This document shows positions 1 to 12,040 of a stretch of DNA of 64,000 bases, one piece after another (the first letter of the stretch is position 1; every line of letters starts with the position of its first letter). Under the pieces are notes generated by a model. It saw only the letters and a list, made by a program, of their open reading frames with translations, searched no databases and was not told the origin of the DNA. This stretch comes from Mesocentrotus franciscanus (taxonomy: Eukaryota > Echinodermata > Echinoidea > Camarodonta > Strongylocentrotidae), in assembly GCA_037976565.1 (NCBI GenBank), contig CP137675.1:21478446-21542445 (forward strand), written 5' to 3'. The translations under genes and the position numbers were made by a program.

Positions 1-119
1 AGCGAAGATTAACAGACAGTGTCTCAGATTTTCCCTGATGTTTTTACCAATCTTTACTCAATAAGAGATAAGGTGAAAATTCTTGGTAGATTTTTGTTTG
101 AATTCGGCATATAAAAAAC

Positions 120-270
120 ATATCGACTGCTTATATATTCGAGGACTGGCTGTTTCAATACTGGCTCTCGGAAAGTTGAAACCCAGGCGCGCGTCGGGGG
201 TGGTAGCAGCGGATTCAACTTCCCCTTGAACGTATAAAAACAGCCAGTCCTCTCTCGTAGCAGTCGATAT
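120..270. repeat. Short inverted-repeat element
   Basis: Arms 120-155 and 238-270 are near-perfect reverse complements (core GAGGACTGGCTGTTT) around a GC-richer loop of about 80 bp. It looks like a small MITE or hairpin. From 271 to about 447 I see nothing else. Confidence 0.65.
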
Positions 271-412
271 CTCTATACTAGGTCATGGACGATTACACAA
301 TATTGGTTGAGTGTACAGTCACTGTTCACACAAAATGAATATAGTAGAATGACACACGACAGGATCAATACTTAGACAACATAGTTTTATCCGCCTTCTT
401 AAAACAAAACAA

Positions 413-418
<6 letters not shown>

Positions 419-449
<31 letters not shown>
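419..449. repeat. (TA)n microsatellite
   Basis: About 15 TA units, next to the left limit of similarity between block A and block B. Confidence 0.9.
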
Positions 450-453
<4 letters not shown>

Positions 454-790
454 TAATTAATGAATAAACAAAAATACTGTGTAACGACCAAGCTATATAA
501 CAAAGTTTTAAAAATTACATTACAAGGTTTATATTGTTAAAATAAATCAGGTTAAGTTCAATAGTGAACAAAACAGTCGATTGGATTGTACAATCACAAA
601 ATCAGATATCGAATTAAGACTTGTAATACTTAAAAAAGAAGAAAAAAAAAAATCAGTATTCATCGCTCTATCATCATATAATGCAACGTTAATGTACAAT
701 AATGATGCTACCTTCATTAACAAAGATAGCCACATCAGTATCAATACTGCTCTACCTGAGCGGGACAAAATTATTATTACTCCAGTAATT

Positions 791-943
791 ACACCTGGGT
801 GGAGAGCGGCAAATGTAGATTGATGTCTTGCAAAAGGACGTTAGTGATGGGCTGAGATTCGAACCATCAACCCTTGGATTGAGAGTCAAGTACGACACAT
901 CCACAATAGTGCCTGTAATGGTCTGCTTGCATTCTGAAATCAG
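791..943 (-). mobile_element. tRNA-derived SINE, truncated
   Basis: Minus-strand reading gives GGTTCGAATCTCAGCC (B-box-like) followed by the CACTAACGTCC/TTTGCAAGACATCAATCTAC body seen in other copies here. Block B (37040-37045) passes straight from ATTAC to AGGGCAAGGG, so it is an empty site. Confidence 0.7.
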
Positions 944-1971
944 GGCAAGGGCGGAGTTTAGACCATGCAGTTACAATTATCATGCGTGTAAAGAGATTCA
1001 CCCTTGGGAGCACTTAACATGCACTTCATGACGTATGAAGTAGTTACTTTGCTATTATCTGTAAAGACATTTCCATGTATGGCAGTGAGAATTATGAGTT
1101 GTCTCGGTGTGATTGAACAAATAAGAACCCGGATGTAATTCGCATATAGACCCCATGTCCTCCCCATAAATTCCCCGATTACGACATTTCATGTTTACTT
1201 TAAATCTTGAGGCAGTTTTATCTCTCTTGAAAGGGAACTTACGATCCATTAACATATTTTCACGTCAGGTACTTACATGTTTTGTTATCTAGTCATATGT
1301 TTTGCAATCATCATGTTATTTATCTAAGTTGGAATTGATATAATGATATAAAGTGAATAAATATTCATTAATATCGTAAATATTTTGCTGCTTGCATAAA
1401 TTATTGAAGGCATTTACTTGTACACAAACAAAAGAATAATAGTAAAAGGGATATACATACACACACACACCCACAAATATAAACATCCTGTAGTAACATT
1501 GAGTATCTTTGTTATCTTACGAACAAGGTCTTTTAATTTTGGTTCTAATTACTTTTATATTTAAACCTTGAATCGTGAAATATTGCATTAAGAAATAGTT
1601 ATTATGTCTGTAACAGGGACGACTATATTACAGACTCCATAGTGGATTTAGTTTATACCAAATTTAAGTAATTTAAATTAGTACTTTTCAATAAATATTT
1701 TACTTTTTGTATCGCCTTATCTGCTCCCGAGGTTAATATTTAAGTTTGCATGGTATATGCAATATATAACCAAGTAAACGCTTAGAATAACACGCCACGT
1801 TTATGTTTTGTATAAATGGCTTTCTTGTACCATTTCATGGAGGTACGTAGAATAATCATCAAAGGTAAGTCTCCGTTAAACCAATAGTACGATCTTTATT
1901 CCTATGATAAGTTTGACTTTATACTATAAATATTTTAGTAAGCTTCTTTAAAAAAAACACACATTGTATGA

Positions 1972-3165
1972 GCAATCCAATCCAATCCAAAAGATATTTG
2001 ATAGAGCGCCTTTTCATTGCGGTTACAAAGCGCTGCACACACCGCTCTACAATGTTTGGACCACTTATAAACACAAGTTAGTCACTTCTCAGAGATCAGT
2101 TAAGAAATATGTAGGCAAGTAATAAAGTAATTTCTAGCAGAATAGATGTGGCTTGAGTAATTTCTTGAAGTGTTCAACAGATGAGGCCGTCTGCACAGCA
2201 GTAGGTAGCTGGTTCCACAGTTTTGCAGCAACCGACGGGAAAGACAATTCACCAGCACGTTTCTTAGAGAGACACTGAGTGAGCCAGATGGATGATGATG
2301 AGCGGGTATTTCGGACTCGAGGACGACGAAGTCAGCTATGTCTCTGAAGGCGATCAAGGTCCCTCTGGCAAAGAACACTGAAGAGAATATTGCAATAGTC
2401 TAGTCTAGAAAGGACAAAAGCCCTCGCCGCAGCGTGGCATGTTGACTTACTGATAAACCGCCTCACCATCCACAGGTTACATAGGTGGTACTTGATGCTT
2501 CTGCTGAGAAGGTTGTCATGAAGGCTTAGGTTCACAGATGGTTCAAATGTTACTCCCAGATTGCTGATGGATTTACATGGTTGGAAGGATTTCTCACCAA
2601 TCATCAGCCTGACATCGATCATCAGATGAGATGATCGATGATGTGGTGCGGCAGAGACAAAGAATACCGTCTTGCCATCGTTGAGTTGAAGCTTGTTCGC
2701 ATTCATCCAACGCCGAATTTCAGTAAAACAACTACTGAGTCTGCCCAAGCGCATCATCGATTGCAACTGGATCAGTTGGGTCAAAAATCACATAGATCTG
2801 AATGTCGTCTGCATACATGTGAAAGAATACTCCATTAGCCCGAAGAATATCACCAATGGAACGAATGTAAAGGGTCCGATGACAGAACCTAGTGGAATTC
2901 CATGTGGCAATCTGCAAGCTTTCGAAAGCTGACCAGAGATTATAACATGGCTATTCCGGTCTTCAAGGTGAGATTGGATAAGCTTGAGAGCAAGTCCTGT
3001 AATAGAAATACCAAAATGGTCTTCAAGACGATTCAGCAAATCTTATGGTCCACTGTGTCAAACGCAGCAGACAAGTCAAGCAGCACCATCATTACTCCTT
3101 TCTGACTGTCAAAGGTTTGAAGGAAATCCGTCTGAATCTTACGTAGTGATGTTTCAGTGCTATGG
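1972..3165 (-). mobile_element. CR1/L2-like LINE fragment, 5'-truncated
   Basis: Reverse-transcriptase motifs appear in order on the minus strand across several frames: STETSLRKIQTDF, MVLLDLSAAFDTVDH (motif A), GIPLGSVIGP (motif B), YADDIQIY (motif C), then NKLQLNDGKT, LGVTFEP and SRLDYCNILF. Frameshifts make it non-coding. The 3' end at about 1972 is a short tandem (AATCC)n, as in CR1/L2 elements. Block B has the empty site near 38085-38100. Confidence 0.88.
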
Positions 3166-5879
3166 TGCAATGAAAATAATGATGTGCTGCCAAAGGCATG
3201 TCGGGGCATCAAATACAAAAAAGAAGAGAATAATGCAAGTGCTCTACATGCGGGCGTTAGAGTTGGCAAATTTATGTTCAGCGCTGGATTTGTGTTGGGT
3301 TTTTTTTATTGAGGGGAGCGCAAATTTGATCGACACCCAGTCCTCACAATCAAAATGAAAGAAATACCCATATAAAATTATTTGCTCAGGTGGACAGTAA
3401 AAAGGAAAGCCTCTAAAAGATACGATGAAATGTTTATTTCTTTGTGTATGAAGCCAGTTTGCAAAGGTAAGGGAAAGCGGATTTATTTGGAACTTATTTT
3501 TATTATTTTTAAAATTATTACAATTATATAACAAACAGGCCTTTAAAAAAAATACAACCGATGAAATTCATTTTGTTTTAAATATCAATCACGTCATTGT
3601 AAACGTGAATTTGTCAGGTATTCAAACTAAACCCATCTAGCGGGACCAGTCGGAACATAGCTCACAGGCAGGGGCGGATCCAGCTGGCGGCGAGGGGGGC
3701 AGTGGGCCCACATTCGTGAGAAAATATTTAGCCCGGTTTCCGAGGGGGATGTGCCCCCCTCTTAAGCTGAAGAAAAAATTTATCAAAATTTTCAAACTCA
3801 ATTCGTGTGCATTGGTGTATACTTTTAGCCAGGATATCATTTAAAATCTGTGCCTTTTTCCAGCATAAATTTATGATAAGCCTTGGATTTCTATGAGGTT
3901 CTCCTTGGGAAAAGACTGTTAAAGCCTCACTGCACTACTTGTAGGTACTTGCTCCCTCTATATAAAAAACAATGCCTAACTTGTTGCCCGTTGGTCCCCC
4001 CAATCCTCTTTTTCTTATGTTAATCGAGGGCTGAGTTGATGAGAAAACCACCTGTCAGTGACCAGCAGGGTGGTCTAATCCCTCCTGGCCAAACTAGTGC
4101 GGAGGAGCTGTAACACAAGAAGCGGGACTGTGTGTGCAGTCCGCATGGATATAGTACGTCGGTGTAACAAAATTGAGTGTCCTACCTATCAAATTATCCG
4201 TCTCTATTATACTAGCACGGAATAAACTGTAAGATCAATGAAGAATATGATGCATATAGCCAGTGGCGTAATGAGCAAAAACTTTTTGGGCCAGACAAAA
4301 ATCCGCATCACCACCAGGTGGCATAATGGGAAATTGTTTTGTAAGGGGAGAGGTGCGAATATTGACGATAACGGTCAAGATGTGGGCCTAAAAACTATGT
4401 TTTAGCTATGGCGTACTGCTTTTTGTTATGAATTGATTATTCATGAGGCTAGATTACTTTGCATCTACCCACTATAACAAATGACTTGATCGCTTAATGT
4501 TCTTAAAGTTGATATTCATAGAAGAGCCCTAAATATGAAGATATTCATATCTACAGAAAGCTTATAAGCCATACAATGAGCTTGGATGACATTCAAACAA
4601 TACAACACTTCCAAAAAAGCGAAATTAGGGTGAAAACAATCACCCTATTCTCTGGGACAAATTTGCCCTATTGTCATCCGAAACGGCCTTTAGCTGTGAC
4701 GTAGGAAAAGGGAGGCGTGGCTAGTGTGCCACTTCCGGGTATCTAGTAGAATGCATGTATAACATTATAAGGCTGAAAACACAGCTTCAACTTATGTGTT
4801 ATTTTACCCTTGCTATAGAATAAATTATAATACAACATCGTTTGTAAGTTACTTCTCATTAATATTTCCATCTTGATATTCTAAGAAATGTATTATTTGT
4901 GAAATAAAAACGTTGAAAATGGGGAAAAAGAAGGTGAAACTATGGCTGTGTCCCCGGCTTTGTTGTACAGCGAGCCTGCATATTATATGGGGATTTGTGT
5001 GCCGGCGATTTTTACCACCATGTAGTTTCACTTTGACATATCAGTCGGAGACTTCACCTCTTCCACTATTGAAAAAAGTTAGTATTGATTTAATCATTAT
5101 TATGAATAAAATAAAAATCAAACAAATCGAAGAACATTTCATTTAGTCGATTGTATCATGGCTAGATTAGCTGGAAAATCGAGGCGATTCTGCTGTTGTT
5201 ACGATTCATCTGCGAGTACTGCGACAAATGAAAATGGAGAAGAAACATTATTCATTGTTATGTCAAAGGAAATTCCACCTCGGAACATGATTCTACTATA
5301 GGTAATTTTGTTTTGAAACACAGCTACAGGTGTAGGTTGATTTTTCATACCATCTCCGTGTACATACAGCTCAGCTGGCAAGCTCCAGCCGGTGAAAAAG
5401 TTGAGTTGTAAACAGTTATTTTACGGATATTGTCACTTTTTCAATGCCAATAATGACATGAATATTGACATTAGGATATGTTTCAGGACGGGAGAGAACA
5501 ACTGTATGTCAGATATTGACCATTCAGGCACCATTCAATCGTTTTGAGAGCTCGAGTGGAACTGACATCCACTCTATGATCATTTGTGTGTAGATCGCAG
5601 TTAGTGAAGCATATCCCGGCTCTGACGTCACTCACAAAGCCACTTTCCCTTGGCGATTTCGTAGGTCAGGATAGAGTCAATTTAGAGAAATTTGATTTTC
5701 ATAAAACACAAAACTGCACACTTTCATGGCATGTTAGCTGCATAAATTGCTTTAATAACTCATTCAATTATAAAATAAACTATATTTATTTGATTTTATT
5801 TCCTATAAGTATCAACTTTAACACCTCGAGCAATGAGATCAATAATGTCCCTCCTATTACCCAAGGGCGGTGTAGCGTC

Positions 5880-6440
5880 TTACACAGTGGAGGGGGGGGG
5901 GGCACCAATAAAAAGGGACACTTTCTGGAAAAAGGGGCACCTACAAAGGGAAACCTCAAAATGGAAATATGCCATTTTTAGACATTGGTATGTACCCCTA
6001 ACTTATGATTACATTATCATTACATTATTTGCATCATACTTTGCAGTTGGGTGTGATGGTCTGCATATAATTTAAAGATTTGCGAGGTCGCAGTGCGAAA
6101 AACTACATCTTATAGAGGAGAAAAAAGCAATTCCGATGGGGTATTAAGCACAATCTAATGATGAAATACTGACAAGATATTTAGTAAGAAACATAATTAT
6201 ATCAACTTTTTAATGCCAGAAAGCACTTATAAAAATATAAAGAGGCACTTGACAAAATACATGGGACACCTCTCAGATTTGAAAAGAGGCAATTATAAGA
6301 GGTGAATGCATGGGCACTTATCAGAGGTGGTAAGAAGCACTCACCTGAGATGAATAGGGGCACTATTGAGAATAGAAAGGGGCACTTATTATAGAGGAAA
6401 ATTGGCACTTGTCGCAGGAAAAGGGGCACCTATGATATTT
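5880..6440 (+). repeat. Degenerate GGGGCACTTAT minisatellite, cluster 1
   Basis: About a dozen copies of a 20-30 bp unit built on GGGGCACYTATNAGAGG, irregularly spaced, inside the hAT-type element. Confidence 0.7.
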
Positions 6441-6450
6441 TAATAGTATA

Positions 6451-6616
6451 CAAATAATACACAGGTGTTAGTGCGTTAGGGCGATGCAGCGCATGAGGGT
6501 ATTCACTACGGTGCAATAATATTCACGAGGCATAGCCGAGTGTATTTTGTGCCATTGTGAATACCCGAATAGCGCTGCATCGCTATAACGTCACGACCAA
6601 AATTGTGTATTATTTA
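6451..6616. repeat. Palindromic insert between the minisatellite clusters
   Basis: Arms 6451-6516 and 6547-6616 are reverse complements (core GGCGATGCAGCGC / GCGCTGCATCGC; outer AAATAATACACA / TGTGTATTATTT). It separates the two GGGGCACTTAT clusters. Confidence 0.75.
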
Positions 6617-6889
6617 TTTTATGAAATGGGTCGACAATTTTATTTTAGCAAGGCCTTATTAAACACTGTAAACCTGCAACCTTCATAAGAAATAACGTGT
6701 GCACACAGTAAACAAATAGTGCAATGCATGGTAAACATCCATTGATTTACACGCAGCGTGCATTATGCCTTTTTGTTGCGCCTTTTTTGCACGCTTGTTA
6801 TCACCCATGCGCGTAGGGTTAAAATTAATGCACGCACACGTGATCCGTTTTGACTCTTCTTATTAGCTACATTCTTGAACCCATTTTAT

Positions 6890-7290
6890 AAAGGTATTTA
6901 TCAGAGGTTTGAGTAGGGGCATTTATGAGAAGGAGAGGTGGATCTCATTTAAAAAGAGGGGCATTTATCGGAAGAAAAAGGGCACTTATTAGAAGAAAAC
7001 AAAAGGGAGGGGGGTACTTGTCAAAATAAAAGGGGGCACTTATCAAAGGTGAGAAGGGGCACTAATAAAAGATAAAGAAGGGCACTTATCTGAAGAGGAA
7101 GGGGCACTTATTACAAAAGAAAAGGGCACTTGTTAAAGTAAAATGGGCACCTCTCGGATTTGAATAGGCAATTATCAAAGGCAAAAAGGCACTAATCAGA
7201 GTTGGTAAGAGGCACTTATAAGAATGTGGAACGGGCACCTATTTTAAATTAAAAAGGGACTTTATCTGAAGTAAAAGGGGCACTTAGGGT
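6890..7290 (+). repeat. Degenerate GGGGCACTTAT minisatellite, cluster 2
   Basis: About 17 copies of the same 20-30 bp unit (for example AAGGGGCACTTATTAC, AAGGGCACTTATCTG) with one orientation throughout. Confidence 0.75.
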
Positions 7291-8918
7291 TTTTGCCTGA
7301 CTATAAATTCGGGAATTTGTCATTTTCCAAAAGACGCATAACAAAGTATAATTTACAAAAAGTGAGAAAAAAATCTCGGATAATCATTTCAGCAACATTT
7401 GTAAACCACTGATATCGAATTAGAAATAAACCACATTTGAACAAGTCTCCCTCCCTCATCAGTAGGCCAGTGCGTACAGCATAGTGTATCTAGTACTTGT
7501 CCATAGATCTATGGACACTAGGACACACAGTCTTTAGGACACTGGTATTCATGACACCGGTACCTCTCGGTGTAAGTGTTTAATATTGATACATGTATAA
7601 CTAAACACGGTAATGATTCCCTTAACAAGATCAAAAATCCATAGATAGAGTATAACGTTTATCCTTTCTTAACAAGATCTTCAATTGCAACAATGTTGAC
7701 AACAAATAATTGACACGGCACGCGATTGATGGTACTGGGAGTCATGAACGACTGTACAGGCGGTGGCAGGGCATTCAAGAAAAGTGAGGCATAGACCTAT
7801 ATATTGTATACCATGTATGTTATAACTTGTTTCATGCGATTTAAACAACCCAGTCCCAAGTTCGACGATTCATATCACATGAAAACCCTCTATAGCTCAA
7901 GTAAGGACCCAGTGGCTATTCTTAAAGAAGGGTTCCGGATTCTGGTATGGCATTCCTAATACCTCAGGTATCACTTGATTGTCAAAATCAGTCAGTTCAA
8001 GACTAGTACAGCAGCAATTGGGATGGGCCGACAGCAAACACTGGCTTCGGGCTTCAGTTTAATTCAACCTCTTTAAACACCTTACATTGTGTAACGGCCG
8101 GCATGGTGATTTGACAAATGGACTTGAAGTTAACTGAGTCCTGACATACTTTTGAACGTTGTTACGTGTACGCTCTAGTGCATGGCGATCACCGGTCTTT
8201 TGTTTAAATCATATAGGCCTAAAACACGAATAAAAGCTAGTTCTGACCTGAAAACGACCGAAGTCTCGGAGCATGGCCTTGACCAGGGACTTGGCCTACA
8301 TACGGATAAGTGAGTGCCCTGGGTCCACTTTTAACTCATGTTTTTAGCCCTTTTTTTTCCCTTTTCCTTTCCTTTTCTTTTCTTTCCTTTCCTTTCCCTT
8401 TTTTTAAAGAGGGAGGGGGCGGGCCCGTCGGCCGCCCCGTTCATCCACGCCTGCTCACAGGAACATTGCATTTCAAGTAAAGAGAAATGTCACATATGTG
8501 ATGGATTGTAGTTACATGTTAGTTTATTTATACAAGATAATAAAACTGGATTTAGTAACATCCAATGCTCTAACTTCTTTAACTGTTTGACATGAAATAT
8601 CGACAACAACTGCACCCTCTTAAATGAAATTAGAACAAACATGAAAATAACAGCCGTGAAATACAATATTTGTTTGTAATTTTGTTTAAGGTTCATGAAT
8701 AATCAAATAAATTTTCAAATGTAACAATCAAATAATAAATTGTAATCTAAATCGCAAGTTAGCTTTGTTAATAACGTAAGCATAGTTGATTCGTGTAATT
8801 TTAGATTAATTCAAATATGTAAATGATAATTTCTTAACCTACACTCTTCATTTAATGTCAGTACATAAAATCAGATACTGATCTATAAAATTAAAAGCTT
8901 AAAACAAATTCACATTAC

Positions 8919-9089
8919 TTTGATGTTGTCAATGATGTTGAGATCTTCAGTCACAGTCTTGTCGATTGCGATGAGTAGATTGGAGTAGGCTCCATTGTTC
9001 AAATTGATGATATTTTTCTGGCCCGTTACTACTCCTACAAGAAATATTTCTAAAAGCAGAATCACAGAAATAATCTGTTTATCTTCCAT
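8919..9089 (-). CDS. CLCA: CLCA exon 1, block A copy (gene continues left of window)
   Basis: An intact 57-codon first coding exon, starting MEDKQIISVILLLEIF and ending NIIDNIK at the same AAA/gtaatg donor as 39048. Only three residue differences from the 39-kb copy are visible by hand, and both signal peptide and splice site are intact. No exon 2 is seen between here and base 1. In the paralogue, exon 2 lies beyond the left end of the region shared with block A, so the rest of this gene is expected outside the window. It could equally be an orphan exon. Confidence 0.8.
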
Positions 9090-9359
9090 TTTACTTCTAT
9101 TTCTTCTACAGTAACAGTTCCTGCGATAAAGAGCGAATAAAATATCTTCTTCCCTTTCAAGCCTTCTGATGCCTTTATGGCCTTGAATCTCACTTTATAA
9201 CAAAATGGGATTCGATCATTTGAAAATGAAATTCTAAAAGTCATACATTCTATTCATTAAAAGCAAACAAAGTTCGTGTTTGCTAGTTGCCACGGTTGCA
9301 TACATCCACAATGACACATGGGGCGATGATTTGGAATACGCAGTTCTGAACGGACTATG

Positions 9360-9473
9360 GAGAAGAAGGGAATGATAATAATAATAATAAGAAGAAGAGG
9401 ACGAGGAGGAGGAACAAGGGAAAGAACCGGAAGAAGAGGAAGAAGAAGAAGAAGCAAGAAGAAGAAGAAGAAT
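9360..9473 (+). repeat. Purine-rich (GAA/GGA)n microsatellite
   Basis: Marks unit A1. Equivalent tracts lie at 12252-12352, 15202-15359 and 42440-42530 at the same place in the paralogous units. The open frames across them are low-complexity artefacts. Confidence 0.9.
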
Positions 9474-11226
9474 AATTTCATATTGTAGTGCGCTGGATAA
9501 AGCACACATACATTCAGAGATAGTGACTTCATAGTTAATATAGTTAATTCACTAATTATAATAATATTATAATACGAAAAATAGATGGTTTTTAAGGTCT
9601 CTTAAAAGCGTATCGATGGCTTTAATATGTAAGAAGAAATGAGATTCATAAAAAAAAGTTTAATGTTCGAGAAGATTATGTAAAATATGTAAAAATGTTC
9701 AGTATGTAAAATTTATCAATTTCTTGAAAACATATCAGTTGTCAACTGATCAAACATTCTTTTCGGCAGAAGGGACAATCCCTTATTTCATTAAATGTAA
9801 ATATTTGTCTTACTATGCAGACAATTTAATTTGATCTGAGTACTTTGTTAAATATTAAAAAACAGCAAGAGGTTTTGGACTTTCGGTAGATCAGTGGGTT
9901 CATGATTAAAAATTCGCAAAACAAATAGGGCCCTATGTAAAAAAGCATATATTCAGACTAAATGGCATTTTAAGAGAATATCACGAGACTAAATTCATTT
10001 GAAGGTCTACGTAGACATTACAGCTCCAGATCAATCACACTTGGGGGTGTCGCTTTATATTGGTTCATTTATTTGACTCTCATTCCAACGGGTACCTGGC
10101 AATGCAGGGCCCTCAGGAAGAATAGCATTGGTGCTGACGAGGCTTCCCTGGGTACACAAGTTACTTTAATTTCTTTGGACTTATAATGGAACCATCTATA
10201 TAGGATTTATCATAACATGATGACGTGGATCCTGATCAAATGATTAGTCGAGAGAGGACATGTGACCAGCCATATTTTTTCCTTACACGTAACCAGTCAT
10301 GAGAAAGTGCTAACAAAGGGTTATAAGGATGGCTGGTTGATCGCCAAGTTCTAAATTTGTCAGTCGACTTTAGATCTATAGACTTTGGGATGAGGATGAT
10401 ATACCCAAATGACAAGGACCCTCGTCAACAATCTACAAAAGCATATAATAGACATCATAATATAAGGGTAGAAGTAGTATAGTTACCGACGCTTGTCACC
10501 CTGGAAACAGTAAAAACAGTCTTTGTTATCGACACATCGAATGTCGGGCCTTTATTTCCCCAAACATGAAAAGGAGTAATTATGTGAATAGATGTATTAG
10601 TCTTTGTTAACCGTAATTTGCAAATTGAACAAAATATTTCATGTATGACTCCGGTAATTATCTATTCTGTGCATGATGGGATGCTTTTTTAAAATGGCAC
10701 CTCTCCTTGTTCATTTGCTTTCATAAGGTTTATTACTTCAACTTCCTTAAGATCAATGCTTTTGTATCGGTCCTAACCCAGTAAGTTTATTATCACATTC
10801 TGACTTGAATGGTAATGTTTCTGAAGTGAAGTAGTTAGGATGTATGAAAAATCATATTAATGGCAATTCGATCATCATTATTATTCCTCAGAAGTTCTCA
10901 AGAATGTAATGATTGTATTACTTATCTTTGTCTGCATTTAATTGGCAGAGATGGAATACTGCCAGGGGAAACGGCAATTAAAAGATAGACTTGTAAGGGA
11001 GTGCTGCTTTTGATGGTTTCTGTTTTGTAAATGATTTAGATTTAATTTGCATTCCTATATACAGTTCAGGGGATAGGTGTCAGTTATCAGTGCTATTGCG
11101 CATAGCCACTTATGAGTATGATGCAATGCAAACATGTGGGTATTTTGTGCGTGTGGGTGCTTGTATGTGTACGTGTCTCTCATGGTAAAAATAACTGGGA
11201 TGTGCTGGCGTTTACCATTACTCTAT

Positions 11227-11847
11227 GCCTGGATTACATTTGGCCTGCGATTAGTCTACGGAGCCCGTATCCTGCCCGTATCCCCTTTTCCGTGCGGCCT
11301 CCGTGCGGAGGCAGGAGGCGGCCGTGAGATTTTCGTACGGATTCACGGGCTCCACTGCCTCTACGATTTTGTTTCGCGAGAAGTTATACAAATTTGAAAA
11401 TCGTAAGCCCGTAGTCCGTAGACATGTCGTAGGTGGCATTGTACGATCTCCGCACGGGCATCGCGCGGAGGCCTCGCGCTGATCGTGCATCAAACGCAAC
11501 GATTTTTCGGTGAACATGGGAGCTAAATAACGCTCAAAATCGGCACAGCGGCTGCACGGTCATCGCGCCTTCTCCGCGCAACCTCTGCACGGAAGCTGCA
11601 CGATTTCCGTGCAGAGACTGCACGGCTACTACACTGAAATTGCACTATTTCCGTACAATCTCCGAGCAGCCTCTGTACGGATTTGCCCCGGCCTGCCCCG
11701 AGGGCCAATACAAGAAATTGCACGATGCTCGTAGATGATGTAAACACAAACATCGTAGCCCGTAGCCTTCTACGATGCCCCCAAAATAGCACGAAAAATC
11801 GTAGACCATTTTTCTCGTACGGCGCCCGGGGCAAATGTATTGCAGGC
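11227..11847. mobile_element. CG-rich foldback/MITE
   Basis: Termini GCCTGGATTACATTTGGCC and, reversed, GCCTGCAATACATTTGCCC. The interior is built from repeated CGTACGG / CCGTGC / TCGTAG words in both orientations. Block B (43823-43845) and unit A3 (18890-18910) read CATTACTCCATTACG straight through, showing the empty site. Confidence 0.75.
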
Positions 11848-11930
11848 ATACGAGGAGTGCAGTTGGTTTTTACGATCATTGAGGTTGAATTCATCCGTGT
11901 AATACATCACTTTTTATCGTTCATACTGTG

Positions 11931-12035
11931 GAGGTGTCGTGGTCTAGTGGATATGCCACCGGACAGTGGACCACATGGTTCGCGGTTCGAGTCCCGCCAT
12001 GGCACTAATGTCCTTTGGCAAGAAATTAATCTACC
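11931..12035 (+). mobile_element. tRNA-derived SINE head
   Basis: GTGGTCTAGTGGATATGCC (A-box-like), GGTTCGAGTCCCGCC (B box), then GGCACTAATGTCCTTTGGCA. The acceptor stem and anticodon arm do not fold as a functional tRNA. It recurs at 18974 and 43914 in the paralogous positions. Confidence 0.75.
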
Positions 12036-12040
12036 TTTAT

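Larger units (their letters stand above)
3669..8453. mobile_element. 4.8-kb hAT-type DNA element, non-autonomous
   Basis: Flanked by a perfect 8-bp duplication CTCACAGG (3661-3668 and 8454-8461). Termini CAGGGGCGGATCCAG and CCACGCCTG form an imperfect inverted repeat starting CAG, as in hAT elements. Block B (about 38590-38600) shows the unoccupied site. I see no transposase. Inside are two clusters of a degenerate GGGGCACTTAT minisatellite, a palindrome at 6451-6616 and a second TIR-like start (CAGTGGCGTAATGAGC) at 4260, so it may be composite. The remaining interior shows nothing recognisable. Confidence 0.8.
9165..12040. repeat. Tandem unit A1 (first of three)
   Basis: Landmarks shared with A2 and A3: CTGAACGGACTATGGAGAAG, a GAA-rich microsatellite, ACTATGCAGACAATTTAATT, GATCCTGATCAAATGATTAG and CACCCTGGAAACAGT. 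It contains a SINE-like segment at 10044-10165 and the foldback at 11227-11847, and ends with a tRNA-like SINE. No gene is seen. Confidence 0.8.

Noticed and set aside
11931..12010. Possible functional tRNA gene
   Set aside because: A and B boxes are present, but the acceptor stem and anticodon stem do not pair, and the same head is joined to a SINE body in several copies.
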